A stretch of DNA of 50,762 nucleotides from an uncultured Enterovibrio sp. (GCA_947040595.1 CAMRBZ010000001.1:1-50762); one strand, 5' to 3'. Shown: positions 29,435-39,720, counted from the first letter of the stretch. Numbers and translations: made by a program. The notes: a model not told the origin generated them from the sequence alone.

Positions 29435-30610
29435 ATGTTTGAACCGATGATGGAAATGTCCAATGACGCGGTAATCAAAGTGATTGGTGTTGGTGGCGGT
29501 GGCGGTAATGCTGTTGAACATATGGTGCGTGAGTCTATTGAGGGTGTAGAATTTATTACCGTCAATACTGATGCACAGGCCTTGCGCAAAACAGCAGTCA
29601 GTACTGTTATCCAAATTGGTGGTGATATTACAAAAGGCTTGGGTGCGGGTGCGAATCCACAAGTCGGCCGTGAATCTGCAATGGAAGACAGAGAAGCCAT
29701 TAAAGCTGAACTCGAAGGGGCCGATATGGTCTTTATTGCAGCGGGTATGGGAGGGGGTACAGGAACGGGTGCCGCTCCTGTCATCGCCGAAGTTGCAAAA
29801 GAGCTCGGTATTCTTACTGTGGCGGTTGTGACGAAGCCTTTTACGTTTGAAGGCAAAAAACGCATGGCGTTTGCTGAACAAGGAATTGAAGAGCTTTCTA
29901 AGCATGTCGATTCTTTGATAACGATACCGAATGAAAAACTCTTAAAAGTATTGGGACGCGGGATCACCTTATTGGATGCTTTTGGAAAAGCAAACGATGT
30001 GTTGCGCAATGCCGTTCAAGGTATCGCAGAGCTTATTACGCGTCCAGGTCTCATTAATGTCGATTTCGCGGATGTTCGCACTGTGATGTCGGAGATGGGA
30101 CATGCCATGATGGGAAGCGGGGTTGCGACAGGAGACGACCGTGCTGAAGAAGCGGCTGAAATGGCCATTTCAAGTCCCTTATTAGAAGACATCGATTTAG
30201 CGGGTGCACGAGGCGTTCTTGTGAATATCACCGCAGGCTACGACATGCGTTTGGATGAATTTGAAACTGTAGGTAATACAGTGAAGGCTTTTGCTTCTGA
30301 CAATGCGACGGTGGTGATTGGATCATCCATGGATCCTGAAATGAGCGGTGAGCTTAGGGTAACCGTTGTTGCGACAGGGATTGGTTCAGAGCGTAAGCCG
30401 GATATTACACTTGTATCTGCTGCGCAAAAAGCCGCAATTGTTGAAAACAAGGCACAGCCTTTGCAAGAGTTACATAAGATGGCAGCGGCTCTACAAGGTG
30501 GACGTCCGACACAAGTATTGCAGACGCCAACTTCGAATGTGGCACCGAAATCGAAGCCGGATCAGGATTACTTAGACATTCCTGCATTTCTTCGTAAGCA
30601 GGCAGATTAA
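29435..30610 (+). CDS. ftsZ: Cell division GTPase FtsZ
   Basis: Tubulin-like GTPase forming the cytokinetic ring. It has 391 residues: an N-terminal GTPase domain with VIGVGGGGGNAVEHM (about 16-30) and the tubulin signature MGGGTGTGAAP (105-115), the T7 loop NVDFADVRTVM, and a variable linker (about 325-375). The conserved C-terminal peptide DIPAFLRKQAD binds FtsA, ZipA and ZapD; zapD is also encoded in this window (36168-36908). Standard length and no odd residues. Confidence 0.98.
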   Translation: MFEPMMEMSNDAVIKVIGVGGGGGNAVEHMVRESIEGVEFITVNTDAQALRKTAVSTVIQIGGDITKGLGAGANPQVGRESAMEDREAIKAELEGADMVFIAAGMGGGTGTGAAPVIAEVAKELGILTVAVVTKPFTFEGKKRMAFAEQGIEELSKHVDSLITIPNEKLLKVLGRGITLLDAFGKANDVLRNAVQGIAELITRPGLINVDFADVRTVMSEMGHAMMGSGVATGDDRAEEAAEMAISSPLLEDIDLAGARGVLVNITAGYDMRLDEFETVGNTVKAFASDNATVVIGSSMDPEMSGELRVTVVATGIGSERKPDITLVSAAQKAAIVENKAQPLQELHKMAAALQGGRPTQVLQTPTSNVAPKSKPDQDYLDIPAFLRKQAD

Positions 30611-30611
30611 G

Positions 30612-30686
30612 TTGACGGAGCTTGTGTTTTTTATCTAAAGACGCTACATTACTGACCGTTTGCTTTTTTTTTGCTTTGACGGAGCA
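30612..30686 (+). promoter_or_regulatory. Direct repeat TTGACGGAGC in the ftsZ-lpxC gap
   Basis: TTGACGGAGC occurs at 30612-30621 and again at 30676-30685, each followed by (T/A)TG. Each contains a near-consensus -35 (TTGACG). The -10 partners are poor (GATATG around 30700 for the second). These may be lpxC promoter elements or a regulator site. Confidence 0.4.
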
Positions 30687-30737
30687 TGCAGTAGTCGCAG
30701 ATATGAAACATAAACTATCTATAGTTGGGAATAACAG

Positions 30738-31655
30738 ATGATTAGACAACGAACATTAAAAACGATTGTTCAAACGACGGGTGTAGGCTTGCATTCTGGT
30801 CGTAAAGTCACGTTAATTCTTCGGCCTGCTGCTGCAAATACAGGGGTCATTTATCGACGAACAGATGTTAACCCACCTGTAGATTTTCCGGCGGATCCCG
30901 CCTCCGTGCGAGATACAATGCTTTGCACAGCACTTGTCAACGATGACGGTGTTCGAATTTCGACGGTAGAGCACCTTAATGCAGCTCTGGCGGGCATGGG
31001 GATTGACAATGTCATTATTGAAGTGGATGCCCCTGAAATTCCTATAATGGATGGAAGTGCGAGCCCGTTCGTTTATCTATTGCAGTCAGCTGGAATTGCA
31101 ACCTTGAATGCACCGAAGCGTTTTATTCGAATTAAAAAGCCTGTTCGAATTGAAGACGGTGATAAATGGGCAGAATTACTCCCTTACAACGGTTTTAAAT
31201 TAGATTTTTCTATTGATTTTGATCACCCTGCAATTGACGCAGAGCAGCAAAGTCATGTTTTAGAATTTTCCTCTCAGTCTTTTATTAAAGAAATAAGCAG
31301 AGCCCGTACTTTCGGATTTATGCGTGATATCGAATACCTTCAATCTCGCAACCTGTGCCTTGGCGGCAGTTTTGATTGCGCAATTGTATTAGATGATTAC
31401 CGTATTTTGAACGAAGAAGGCTTGCGTTTCGATAGCGAATTAGTGAAACACAAAGTCTTGGATGCGATTGGTGATTTATACATGTGTGGTCACAATATCA
31501 TCGGGGAAATGAGGGCCTACAAATCAGGTCACGCTCTGAATAATCAATTACTTCGCACATTACTTGCCAATCAAGAAGCTTGGGAGTGGGCAACATTTGA
31601 AGATGAAAAATCCTCTTTTGTCACGTTTTCCGAACCTGGAATTATTCTGGCTTAA
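30738..31655 (+). CDS. lpxC: UDP-3-O-acyl-N-acetylglucosamine deacetylase LpxC
   Basis: Zinc enzyme for the committed step of lipid A synthesis. It has 305 residues and all catalytic positions at the E. coli numbering: zinc ligands His79 (TVEHLNAAL), His238 and Asp242 (HKVLDAIGD), and general-base region His265 (SGHALNN). Last gene of the dcw-lpxC block, followed by a strong terminator. In E. coli its level is set by FtsH proteolysis acting on the C-terminus. Confidence 0.97.
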   Translation: MIRQRTLKTIVQTTGVGLHSGRKVTLILRPAAANTGVIYRRTDVNPPVDFPADPASVRDTMLCTALVNDDGVRISTVEHLNAALAGMGIDNVIIEVDAPEIPIMDGSASPFVYLLQSAGIATLNAPKRFIRIKKPVRIEDGDKWAELLPYNGFKLDFSIDFDHPAIDAEQQSHVLEFSSQSFIKEISRARTFGFMRDIEYLQSRNLCLGGSFDCAIVLDDYRILNEEGLRFDSELVKHKVLDAIGDLYMCGHNIIGEMRAYKSGHALNNQLLRTLLANQEAWEWATFEDEKSSFVTFSEPGIILA

Positions 31656-31666
31656 CCTATTTTATG

Positions 31667-31697
31667 AAGCCGGGTGTATTTGACTGCCCGGCTTTTT
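31667..31697 (+). terminator. Intrinsic terminator after lpxC
   Basis: AAGCCGGG (31667-31674), a 12-base loop and CCCGGCTT (31687-31694) running into a T-run. It closes the dcw cluster and may serve the convergent dciA gene in the other direction less well. Confidence 0.9.
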
Positions 31698-31712
31698 CGT
31701 TTTCGTAAAGCA

Positions 31713-32183
31713 TTATAATGATGCTTTTTTTATGGATATTGCCGCAATAGATTTGAGTTTCTTTTTTAGTTTATCAGAGGCCTGATCTGCTATTGCAAGC
31801 AAGCATTCTGCGGCGACAGGGCTCAATCCTGAAGGTTCTTTTTTATTTTTCTTTTTATTTTGAGCAATAAAATGTTCTTCTGATATTCGAGGATTTATTT
31901 TTATTTCGATGGTCATCAGAGAAGGCAAGCGTTTTCTTCGAAGTGCCGCCATTACATTAAGCCTCTCAAATTTTAGTCTTGCCCCCCATGATGAAGAGCC
32001 ACATTCAAGGATAAGGATATTGGCACGATAATTTGCAACACGGCAATGTTTCCCCATCTCTTCTGAAAGCAGCGTTTTGAGTTCTTGATTTAGGCTTGAT
32101 ATTTCCAGTGCACGTTCTTGTATCTCTTGTGTTGAACGTTTCTTCAATAAATCTTGGGTGGCTTGTGGGCGATGATCTCTCAT
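31713..32183 (-). CDS. dciA: DciA family (DUF721) replicative helicase loader
   Basis: DciA loads the replicative helicase DnaB in bacteria without DnaC or DnaI. The 156-residue protein contains the DUF721 KH-like core (about 32-95): CRVANYRANILILECGSSSWGARLKFERLNVM, with the characteristic W plus short hydrophobic strand pattern. The remainder is Lys-rich and likely disordered or helical. Position between lpxC and secA is the common gammaproteobacterial location, here on the opposite strand to both. The call rests on the domain pattern plus synteny. Confidence 0.82.
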   Translation of the reverse strand: MRDHRPQATQDLLKKRSTQEIQERALEISSLNQELKTLLSEEMGKHCRVANYRANILILECGSSSWGARLKFERLNVMAALRRKRLPSLMTIEIKINPRISEEHFIAQNKKKNKKEPSGLSPVAAECLLAIADQASDKLKKKLKSIAAISIKKASL

Positions 32184-32703
32184 GGATTTTATTTATCGTA
32201 AGTTAGAATAAATTTAAAAGTGTGAACGCTGTCGTTTTTAGAGCTTGTGGAATAACACAGGATCAGACGGAATGATTTGTTGTTCAGATTTGTTAAGATA
32301 ATCCATTATTTAATAGAAATAAATCCGTTTTCTTGAGTCACTTTTTGAACGAAAAATGGAAACCTGTGTGAGTATAAAGAAAAAAGAAATTTAAAGAGGT
32401 CAATTTGTCTCTATCTCATAGAGCGGGTCTGATTTTTTGAATCCAAAGTGAGTGAAGTATCAATACATGTGGGATAAGCAAAAGAAGTGACATATTATAG
32501 GAATTAGACTTGAGTAGGCAATAAAATGATATAAAAAAGACTCTTGAAATAAGTTCTTACTGCCACAAGATTAAAGTGTAAGACGAATGAGTTTTTAACT
32601 CTTTGAAAAGTGAATATTTAGCTGAGATATAATTTGAATTTCTCAGATTTTTCAATATCTAAGCTTTGATGTTAAAGCAAAATATGAGAGAAACGGCAGC
32701 GCC
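32184..32703. other. Long AT-rich leader between dciA and secA, no SecM-like gene
   Basis: A 520-base stretch with no open frame longer than about 16 codons from ATG on the plus strand and no arrest-peptide-like sequence, so no SecM equivalent is visible. It must hold the divergent dciA and secA promoters; see the candidate at 32603-32646. Confidence 0.6.
32603..32646 (+). promoter_or_regulatory. Candidate secA promoter with an inverted repeat around the -10
   Basis: TTGAAA (32603-32608) and TATAAT (32628-32633), spacer 19. The -10 is flanked by CTGAGA (32622-32627) and its complement TCTCAG (32641-32646), which could be a regulator site or, in RNA, a small hairpin. The secA start is 70 bases downstream of the -10. 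Confidence 0.5.
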
Positions 32704-35424
32704 ATGTTATCGAAATTAATTACCAAAGTAATTGGAAGCCGCAATGATCGCACATTGCGTCGCCTTCGTAAAATCGCAAATGAGATTAATAGCTTAGAGC
32801 CCAAGTTCGAAGCATTAAATGACGAAGAGTTAAAATCAAAAACAGCGGAATATCGTCAAAGAATTCAAGAGGGTGAAACATTAGAAAAAATCATGCCTGA
32901 AGCCTTTGCGACGGTTCGCGAAGCATCAAGACGCGTCTTTGGTATGCGTCATTTTGATGTTCAGTTGATTGGGGCGATGGTTTTGAACAATGGCCTGGTT
33001 GCAGAAATGCGCACTGGTGAAGGTAAAACATTGACGGCAACATTGGCAGCCTATCTTCATGCTTTACCTTCTAAAGGTGTTCATATTGTTACGGTCAATG
33101 ACTACCTTGCAAAACGAGATGCAGAAACAAATCGTCCGTTATTTGAGTTTTTGAATATGAGCGTGGGTATCAATGTGCCAAACATGTCACCTGCAGAAAA
33201 AAAAGAAGCTTATCAAGCCGATATTCTGTATGGAACGAACAATGAATTTGGTTTTGATTATCTTCGCGACAACATGGCGTTTAGGCCTGAAGATCGTGTG
33301 CAGCGCGAACGCTATTTTGCTGTAGTCGATGAGGTGGACTCCATTCTTATCGATGAAGCAAGAACACCGCTTATCATTTCAGGTCCCGCAGAAGACAGCT
33401 CAGAGATGTACATGCAAATAAATGCATTGATCCCTCAGTTGGTTCGCCAAGATAAAGAAGACACCGAAGAGTACAGAGGTGACGGGCATTTCACCGTAGA
33501 TGAAAAGTCTAAACAAGCGCATTTGACGGAAACGGGACAAGAATTTGTTGAAGAACTCTTAAAAAGCAATAATTTAATGAGTGAAAATGACAGTCTTTAT
33601 TCTCCTTCTAACATCACATTATTGCACCATATCAATGCCGCATTGCGCGCGCATGTTTTATTTGAAAAAAATGTTGATTACATCGTTAAAGACAATGAAG
33701 TTATCATTGTTGATGAGCATACGGGTAGAACGATGCCAGGGCGCCGTTGGTCAGAAGGTTTACATCAAGCGGTTGAAGCCAAAGAAGGCACACAGGTTCA
33801 AAACGAAAATCAAACTCTCGCTTCAATAACCTTTCAAAATTATTTTAGGTTGTATGATCGATTGTCTGGGATGACGGGTACGGCAGATACTGAAGCATTT
33901 GAATTTCAATCGATTTATGGTTTAGAAACCGTGGTGGTTCCAACGAACCAAGCGATGGTTCGTGATGACATGGCGGATCAGGTGTACATGACTGAGCGTG
34001 AAAAATTTAACGCCATCATTGAAGATATCAAAATTCGCACAGAGAAAGGGCAACCTTCTTTAGTGGGTACGGTTTCCATCGAAAAATCAGAACTCTTGTC
34101 AGAGGCATTGCAAAAAGCGGGTGTTAAGCATGCGGTTTTGAATGCAAAATTCCATGCTCAAGAAGCGGATATCGTAGCACAAGCGGGCGCACCAGGCTCT
34201 GTGACCATTGCAACCAATATGGCAGGTCGTGGTACGGATATCGTTCTGGGTGGGAGTTGGCAAGCTCAAATCGCAAAATTGGAAAATCCTACAGAGCAAC
34301 AAATTTCAGAGATAAAAACAAAATGGAATGAAGCCCACGAAGCGGTTAAAGCTTCTGGAGGCTTGCATATCATAGGAACAGAGCGACACGAATCACGTCG
34401 AATAGACAATCAGTTACGTGGGCGCTCTGGTCGTCAAGGTGATCCGGGTTCAAGTCGTTTTTATCTTTCTATGGATGACTCACTGATGCGAATTTTTGCA
34501 TCAGACCGTGTTTCCAACATGATGAAAAAGCTAGGGATGGAAGAAGGGGAAGCCATCGAACATCCTTGGGTTAATAAAGCCATTGAAAATGCACAACGTA
34601 AAGTCGAAGGCCGAAATTTCGACATTCGTAAGCAATTGCTTGAATTCGATGATGTTGCCAATGATCAGCGCAAGGTGATTTATGAATTGCGTGATGCATT
34701 AATGGACTCCAATGACGTCAGCGAAATGATCCAGCAAAACCTGAATGATGTGATCAATTCCGTTGTCTTCCAATATATCCCTCAGCAATCTCTTGAAGAA
34801 ACCTGGGACCTTCAAGGTCTTGAAAATCGCTTAAAATCTGATTTTAACGCTGATTTACCGGTACAAGAATGGTTAGACAATGACGATAAGCTGAATGAAG
34901 ACAGCTTACGTGAAAAAATACTGGCAAACGTCATTGATCTTTACAGTTCAAAGAAAGCCATTGTTGGAGAAGAAACACTGCGTAACTTTGAAAAAGCCGT
35001 GATGTTGCAAACCCTTGATACGTTATGGAAAGATCACCTCGCGGCAATGGATCATTTGCGTCAGGGGATCCATCTTCGTGGTTATGCACAGAAAAATCCA
35101 AAACAAGAATACAAGAGAGAATCCTTCCAACTTTTTGAAGAAATGTTAGATTTACTAAAATCAGATGTGATTACGACACTCTGCAAAGTGCGGGTTCAAC
35201 AAGCGGAAGAAATTGATCGTGTGCAAGAATTGCGTCGTATTCAAGCAGAGCAAGCCGCATTACATCAGTTGATGAACCATAATGAAGAAGAAAATCAATT
35301 AGAAGAGAATGGAATTCGTGCTTCTGATCAAATTGTACGTGATGGCCGAAAAGTAGGACGTAATGAAGATTGTCCTTGTGGTTCGGGTAAAAAGTTTAAG
35401 CTGTGCCACGGGAAAATAAGTTGA
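32704..35424 (+). CDS. secA: Preprotein translocase ATPase SecA
   Basis: Motor ATPase driving Sec-dependent export. It has 906 residues: nucleotide-binding domain 1 with Walker A TGEGKT (104-109) and the DEVD box ([16 protein letters not shown]), the preprotein cross-linking domain, NBD2 with [14 protein letters not shown] and the [13 protein letters not shown] arginine finger region, a helical scaffold, and the C-terminal linker. The C-terminal zinc/SecB-binding tail [14 protein letters not shown] is intact. Normal length; a terminator follows. Confidence 0.98.
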   Translation: MLSKLITKVIGSRNDRTLRRLRKIANEINSLEPKFEALNDEELKSKTAEYRQRIQEGETLEKIMPEAFATVREASRRVFGMRHFDVQLIGAMVLNNGLVAEMRTGEGKTLTATLAAYLHALPSKGVHIVTVNDYLAKRDAETNRPLFEFLNMSVGINVPNMSPAEKKEAYQADILYGTNNEFGFDYLRDNMAFRPEDRVQRERYFAVVDEVDSILIDEARTPLIISGPAEDSSEMYMQINALIPQLVRQDKEDTEEYRGDGHFTVDEKSKQAHLTETGQEFVEELLKSNNLMSENDSLYSPSNITLLHHINAALRAHVLFEKNVDYIVKDNEVIIVDEHTGRTMPGRRWSEGLHQAVEAKEGTQVQNENQTLASITFQNYFRLYDRLSGMTGTADTEAFEFQSIYGLETVVVPTNQAMVRDDMADQVYMTEREKFNAIIEDIKIRTEKGQPSLVGTVSIEKSELLSEALQKAGVKHAVLNAKFHAQEADIVAQAGAPGSVTIATNMAGRGTDIVLGGSWQAQIAKLENPTEQQISEIKTKWNEAHEAVKASGGLHIIGTERHESRRIDNQLRGRSGRQGDPGSSRFYLSMDDSLMRIFASDRVSNMMKKLGMEEGEAIEHPWVNKAIENAQRKVEGRNFDIRKQLLEFDDVANDQRKVIYELRDALMDSNDVSEMIQQNLNDVINSVVFQYIPQQSLEETWDLQGLENRLKSDFNADLPVQEWLDNDDKLNEDSLREKILANVIDLYSSKKAIVGEETLRNFEKAVMLQTLDTLWKDHLAAMDHLRQGIHLRGYAQKNPKQEYKRESFQLFEEMLDLLKSDVITTLCKVRVQQAEEIDRVQELRRIQAEQAALHQLMNHNEEENQLEENGIRASDQIVRDGRKVGRNEDCPCGSGKKFKLCHGKIS

Positions 35425-35460
35425 GTTAGCGTCCCTTTTATTGTTCAACAATGATTAAAA

Positions 35461-35486
35461 AAGGCCGCTTAGCGGCCCTTTTTTTC
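35461..35486 (+). terminator. Intrinsic terminator after secA
   Basis: GGCCGCTTAGCGGCC is a 7-bp GC-rich stem around a single central base (effectively a short loop), followed by a run of seven or more T. It lies about 40 bases after the secA stop and just before mutT. Confidence 0.92.
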
Positions 35487-35506
35487 GAAAAGAGAATGAT
35501 TGAAAG

Positions 35507-35920
35507 ATGGAAAAAACATGTTTACATATAGCGGCTGGGATCATATTAAATCCTGAACTGACGAAAGTCTTTATCACTCAACGAGCCCCAAAAGATCAGA
35601 GCAGGGGACTTTGGGAGTTTGCAGGAGGAAAAGTAGAGGAGGGAGAGTCTGCTCGTGATGCGGTGATAAGAGAGCTTGATGAGGAGGTGGGAATTGAAGT
35701 GGTTGAACTTGAGTTGTTGATTTCCTTTGAACATGAATATCCTAATAAAGCGCTGATGTTTGATTTTTTCTTAATTAATGCCTTTAATGGCGAGCCTTTT
35801 GGCAAAGAAGGTCAACCCGGCATGTGGGTGTTATTTTCTCAGTTAGATCAATTTGAATTTCCTGAAGCCAATAAACCCGTTTTATCAAAGATTGTGGGGA
35901 TGTTTGGAAAGGTCCCATAA
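35507..35920 (+). CDS. mutT: Nudix hydrolase, MutT-type (8-oxo-dGTP diphosphatase)
   Basis: The 137-residue Nudix protein hydrolyses oxidised nucleoside triphosphates such as 8-oxo-dGTP, preventing A:T to C:G mutations. The Nudix box GGKVEEGESARDAVIRELDEEVGI (about 41-64) has every key residue. It begins AAGIILNPELTKVFITQRAPKDQSRGLWEFAGGK, typical of MutT. Location after secA and before yacG matches many gammaproteobacteria. It is convergent with yacG, with 33 bases between. Confidence 0.92.
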   Translation: MEKTCLHIAAGIILNPELTKVFITQRAPKDQSRGLWEFAGGKVEEGESARDAVIRELDEEVGIEVVELELLISFEHEYPNKALMFDFFLINAFNGEPFGKEGQPGMWVLFSQLDQFEFPEANKPVLSKIVGMFGKVP

Positions 35921-35953
35921 GTGATGCTTTATTCGCTTTCCAAGCAAGGAGGA

Positions 35954-36151
35954 TCAGCTTTCCTCTGACCAGCCGTCATTTTCAGTGCTGTCTGGTGTGC
36001 TTGGAATGCGTTTTTCTTCATCTGCCCATTCCCCTAAATCAATTAATTGGCATCGTTTGCTGCAAAATGGACGATACGCACTTGTTTCTGACCAAGTGAC
36101 AGATATCGCGCATTGCGGGCATTTTACGGTTGTTAAATTTTTTGTTGTCAT
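35954..36151 (-). CDS. yacG: DNA gyrase inhibitor YacG (zinc protein)
   Basis: The 65-residue protein has a Cys4 zinc site, CPQC (11-14) and CSKRC (30-34), with the typical [22 protein letters not shown] core. YacG binds GyrB and inhibits gyrase. The tail is acidic and disordered. It is last of pilD-coaE-zapD-yacG, 16 bases after zapD. Confidence 0.93.
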   Translation of the reverse strand: MTTKNLTTVKCPQCAISVTWSETSAYRPFCSKRCQLIDLGEWADEEKRIPSTPDSTENDGWSEES

Positions 36152-36167
36152 TTCAATTTTTTCTTAT

Positions 36168-36908
36168 TTAGCAAATGGCCAGTAATAATGTGACATTTTC
36201 AGGTATCGCTTGGCTGTCGTCAAATGGCATAAAGCGAATGGCAAATCGTGTTTTATAGCCAGAAACCAGTGGATAGACATTAAATTCCTGTGAAACCTGA
36301 ATACGTAACAAATTCGCATTTTCAATGTCTTGTTGGTAAAACCCTTGAGAAATAGTGCAAGGCTGCATCGGGGCACTGTTTCTGGTTAATTGAAGCCAAA
36401 AGAAAACGGCCTCTTCGAGCGGACGCAATGAATCTCTCCATTCGGAAACATCTCGCATTCTTTTTTCTTCTGGAAGCTCCAGCCAATGATATAAAGCGGG
36501 TATGTCAAAACTGGTGATCCCTCCGGGTAATGAAAAACGTTGGCGAATGGAAGACAAAAATCGGTTTTCACGAAGTGAAAGACCGGGTCTTGGGGTTCGA
36601 AGTAGAGTGTGTTGGAGTTGGCGACTGTGAGTAAGAAGCTGTTGTAATTGTTCGGTGTCGACATCTGGAACGTTTAGCCAATTTTCTAACTTCCCTCGTT
36701 GTTTTTCGAGGTATTTAGCCAATTCACCTCTGATGTGAACTTGTTCAAGAATTTCAATAAGATCAAATAAGTATTTAAAGAACATCTGCCATTGGCCGGG
36801 TTCTTTTAATGGAGATGAATGATCTAGCTGAATGAATAAACTTTCTAATCGCAAATAAGCGCGAATATGTTCATTGAGAGGGTGTTCATAAAGGGTCTCA
36901 GGGCTCAT
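36168..36908 (-). CDS. zapD: Cell division protein ZapD
   Basis: Cytoplasmic FtsZ-binding protein that bundles protofilaments by the FtsZ C-terminal peptide. The 246-residue protein has the family start YEHPLNEHIRAYLRLESLF (about 6-24), the mainly helical N-domain and the beta-rich C-domain (about 115-180). It overlaps coaE by 11 bases. Confidence 0.94.
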   Translation of the reverse strand: MSPETLYEHPLNEHIRAYLRLESLFIQLDHSSPLKEPGQWQMFFKYLFDLIEILEQVHIRGELAKYLEKQRGKLENWLNVPDVDTEQLQQLLTHSRQLQHTLLRTPRPGLSLRENRFLSSIRQRFSLPGGITSFDIPALYHWLELPEEKRMRDVSEWRDSLRPLEEAVFFWLQLTRNSAPMQPCTISQGFYQQDIENANLLRIQVSQEFNVYPLVSGYKTRFAIRFMPFDDSQAIPENVTLLLAIC

Positions 36909-37518
36909 GGCTCACTCTTTCTTTATTGGACAACGCAAGATAATGTTGATGTAGGGTATTGACTTGTATTGAAAGCTCCACCTCTGCATGATCGTTTTGT
37001 ATGATATCGTCAGCCATTGCCAAACGTGTTTCTCTCGGGATTTGGGCTGCGATAATCTTTTTGACGTGTGCAGCACTTATTTTGTCGCGTTTTGTCGTGC
37101 GTAGAATCTGCGTTTTTTCCAATACATCAATAACAAGAACACGTTGGCATAGTTTCTCAAGGCCATTTTCGAGCAATAAGGGGGCGACCAAGAGGCAATA
37201 AGGTGATTTTATGTTTTTGATGTGCGTTATCATCCTTTTCCTGATCATGGGGTGCAGCAAGGCGTTGAGCCATGCTTTATCATCGGGATGGGTAAAAATA
37301 TGTTCTCGAAGAGCGCGTCTGTTAAGGGAACCATCTTCGAGACAGATTTTATTTCCAAATTTTTCACGGATTGCAAGAATAGCGTGTGTTTTAGGTAGAA
37401 CGACTTCTCTTGCAATCAGATCCGCGTCAATAATTTCAATTCCTTTTTGTGAAAATGAGTCAGAGACGGTTGTTTTTCCGCTTCCAATTCCGCCTGTTAA
37501 TCCAACAACAAATACCAT
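36898..37518 (-). CDS. coaE: Dephospho-CoA kinase
   Basis: Catalyses the last step of coenzyme A synthesis, phosphorylating the ribose 3'-hydroxyl of dephospho-CoA. It has 206 residues, with P-loop GGIGSGKT (9-16), DADLIAREVV (about 32-41) and the lid/base region RRALREHIF. The start abuts the pilD stop and the end overlaps zapD, so expression is tied to the pil operon. Confidence 0.96.
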   Translation of the reverse strand: MVFVVGLTGGIGSGKTTVSDSFSQKGIEIIDADLIAREVVLPKTHAILAIREKFGNKICLEDGSLNRRALREHIFTHPDDKAWLNALLHPMIRKRMITHIKNIKSPYCLLVAPLLLENGLEKLCQRVLVIDVLEKTQILRTTKRDKISAAHVKKIIAAQIPRETRLAMADDIIQNDHAEVELSIQVNTLHQHYLALSNKERVSHEP

Positions 37519-38391
37519 TTAAAGACCTAAATATGACGTTAAATACAATTGAGTTATTTGGTTTCCCCACAATAAACTAACCCAACCGGCAATAGCAAGA
37601 TAGGGACCGAAGGGCAAGGGGGTGTCTTTTTCAGTATTTTTCATCTTCATCATGAATAAGCCGACAATGGCTCCCGCGAGAGATGCAATAAGGATCACCA
37701 TTGGAAGAGATTGCCAACCAAGCCATGCACCGAGTGCTGCTAAGAGTTTGAAATCACCATAGCCCATGCCTTCCTTGCCCGTTATTAATTTAAAAATATG
37801 AAAGACAGACCAAAGTGCGAGGTATCCTGCCATTGCGCCTGCGACGGAATCTTGAAGCGAAATCGGTGAGACTTCAAATAACGCAAGTAACATACCACTC
37901 CACATCAAAGGGAGGGTGATTTGATCAGGCAAAAGCTGGGTGTCGATATCAATGAAACTGAGGGCGATGAGCACAAAGGTGACTGCGACAAGCGACAATG
38001 ACCAATATGAAGGAGGGAGTATGTAAGCTGTGATCCCTGCTAAAACTGCGGTGAAAAGCTCAATCAAAGGGTAGCGAATGCTAATAGAGGTTTTGCAATG
38101 ATGGCATTTACCTTTCAAAAAAAGCCAACTTAAAATAGGAATGTTGTCGATAACGCGAAGCTGGGTTTTACAAACAGGGCAATGTGAACGAGGCAGACTT
38201 AAATTAAGAGGCTCTGTTATTTTGGGTTTTACTGTTTCGCTTGGAAAGCATGAATGGCATTCTTCTTGCCATTGCATTTCCATCATTTTAGGAAGGCGAT
38301 AGATCACGACATTCAAAAAACTGCCAATGTGAAGGCCGATAATTGAAACAATAACGACATACAGTTCTTGGGATTTAAATAGCCAATCCAT
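37519..38391 (-). CDS. pilD: Type IV prepilin peptidase/N-methyltransferase PilD
   Basis: Inner-membrane aspartyl protease that cleaves prepilins after the conserved Gly and methylates the new N-terminus. It has 290 residues and about eight membrane helices. The tetracysteine cytoplasmic loop has CPVC (about 72-75) and CHHC (about 97-100). The catalytic aspartates lie in SFIDIDTQLLPD and in the GxGD motif GMGYGDFK. The likely substrate pilin is pilA, encoded at 41440. A 94-base gap separates it from pilC. Confidence 0.96.
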   Translation of the reverse strand: MDWLFKSQELYVVIVSIIGLHIGSFLNVVIYRLPKMMEMQWQEECHSCFPSETVKPKITEPLNLSLPRSHCPVCKTQLRVIDNIPILSWLFLKGKCHHCKTSISIRYPLIELFTAVLAGITAYILPPSYWSLSLVAVTFVLIALSFIDIDTQLLPDQITLPLMWSGMLLALFEVSPISLQDSVAGAMAGYLALWSVFHIFKLITGKEGMGYGDFKLLAALGAWLGWQSLPMVILIASLAGAIVGLFMMKMKNTEKDTPLPFGPYLAIAGWVSLLWGNQITQLYLTSYLGL

Positions 38392-38485
38392 TGAATCATC
38401 CAGATTTTAAGTAAAGAAACATAGTAACGGTATTTTTAATGGAAATGGAGATCTTAAAGCGTTTATTATTCATCAAATCGTGTTT

Positions 38486-39709
38486 TTAACCCATTACCCG
38501 CATTAAATCGAACATAGGTAAATACATTGCGATAACCAAAGATCCAATTAAAATACCGAGAGTCACAATAATGAGCGGTTCTAAAATCGTTCCTAAATTA
38601 TCAACGGTATTTTCTACGTCGTCTTCATAAATACTGGCCACTTTATTGAGCATTTTATCCAAGGCGCCAGACTCTTCTCCTATCATCACCATTTGAATGA
38701 CCATATCAGGAAAAGCGCCGGTTTCTCGAATACTTCGGTGAAGAGGGCGGCCGCCTGCGGTTTGTTGTAAAATGGCCTCGAGCATGGTTTTAAAATAAGT
38801 GTTTTTTGCTGTTTTTTTTGCGGCACTAAGCCCTGTAAGAACGGGGATCCCTGCACTGAATGTGGTCGCGAGAGTGCGGGTAAATCGGGCAATGGACGCT
38901 TTTGATATCAGTTCTCCAATAATAGGGAGATGCAAAATGAATTTGCTGGTTTTAAGGCGAAATGCGTAGCTTTTTCGTAATGCGAAACGAAATCCAGCAA
39001 AGGAGATAAAAACGCCAATAAGAAGGAATAAACCGGAGTGATGGAGCGTATCTGAAATAGAAAAGACTTTTTGAGTAAACCAAGGCAATTGGGCGTTAAA
39101 AGAAGAAAATACATCTTTAAATGTGGGAATAACAAACAACATCATTCCAACCGTTACAACGAGGGCAAGGCTAAAAACGATGCAGGGATAAATCATGGCA
39201 TGGATGATTTTAGATCGGGTTTTTTCGTTTTTTTCTCGATAAAGACAAATGCGCTGAAAGACAAGATCAAGGCGGCCCGTTTGTTCTCCTGTTGAAACTA
39301 AATCGCAGTAAAATTGATCAAACAAGATGGAACTGGCTTTCATGGCTTGAGACAAAGACGATCCCGATTCTATATGGCTGTATATCAGCCCGATGATCTG
39401 CTTCATTTCTGCTTTTTTTGCACTGTTTTTTAAAAGCTGCAAAATGTTACTTAAAGGAACTCCCGCCTCAAGCATGGTTCCCATTTGCTGTGAAAAAACA
39501 GTGATGTCTTTATGTGTGGCACTGTTTCGTTTTTTTATCCATGAAGAGGGGGTGCGACGTTTGATCCTTGCGATCGTAATACGTTGTTCGGTTAGTGTAT
39601 TTCTTGCATCCAATTCGGTGTAGGCAAGGGTTTTTCCTTTTACTTTGCTCCCTTTTTGAGTGGTTCCGCGCCACGTGTATGCATAAAGTTTTGGAGAGTG
39701 AATGGCCAT
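38486..39709 (-). CDS. pilC: Type IV pilus inner-membrane platform protein PilC
   Basis: Polytopic platform protein linking the PilB/PilT motors to pilus assembly. It has 407 residues with two repeated GspF/PilC domains (about 70-195 and 275-400), each starting with a cytoplasmic helical bundle (FSQQMGTMLEAGVPLSNILQLL and FTRTLATTFSAGIPVLTGLSAAKK) and ending in membrane helices. A short N-terminal arm with YTWRGTTQKGSKVKGK is typical. It lies 11 bases after pilB. Confidence 0.96.
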   Translation of the reverse strand: MAIHSPKLYAYTWRGTTQKGSKVKGKTLAYTELDARNTLTEQRITIARIKRRTPSSWIKKRNSATHKDITVFSQQMGTMLEAGVPLSNILQLLKNSAKKAEMKQIIGLIYSHIESGSSLSQAMKASSILFDQFYCDLVSTGEQTGRLDLVFQRICLYREKNEKTRSKIIHAMIYPCIVFSLALVVTVGMMLFVIPTFKDVFSSFNAQLPWFTQKVFSISDTLHHSGLFLLIGVFISFAGFRFALRKSYAFRLKTSKFILHLPIIGELISKASIARFTRTLATTFSAGIPVLTGLSAAKKTAKNTYFKTMLEAILQQTAGGRPLHRSIRETGAFPDMVIQMVMIGEESGALDKMLNKVASIYEDDVENTVDNLGTILEPLIIVTLGILIGSLVIAMYLPMFDLMRVMG

Positions 39710-39720
39710 CCTTGTTCCTC

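Noticed and set aside
32669-32719. Possible SecM-like short peptide before secA
   Set aside because: Only 16 codons, overlaps the secA start out of frame, and has no signal sequence or Pro-rich arrest motif.
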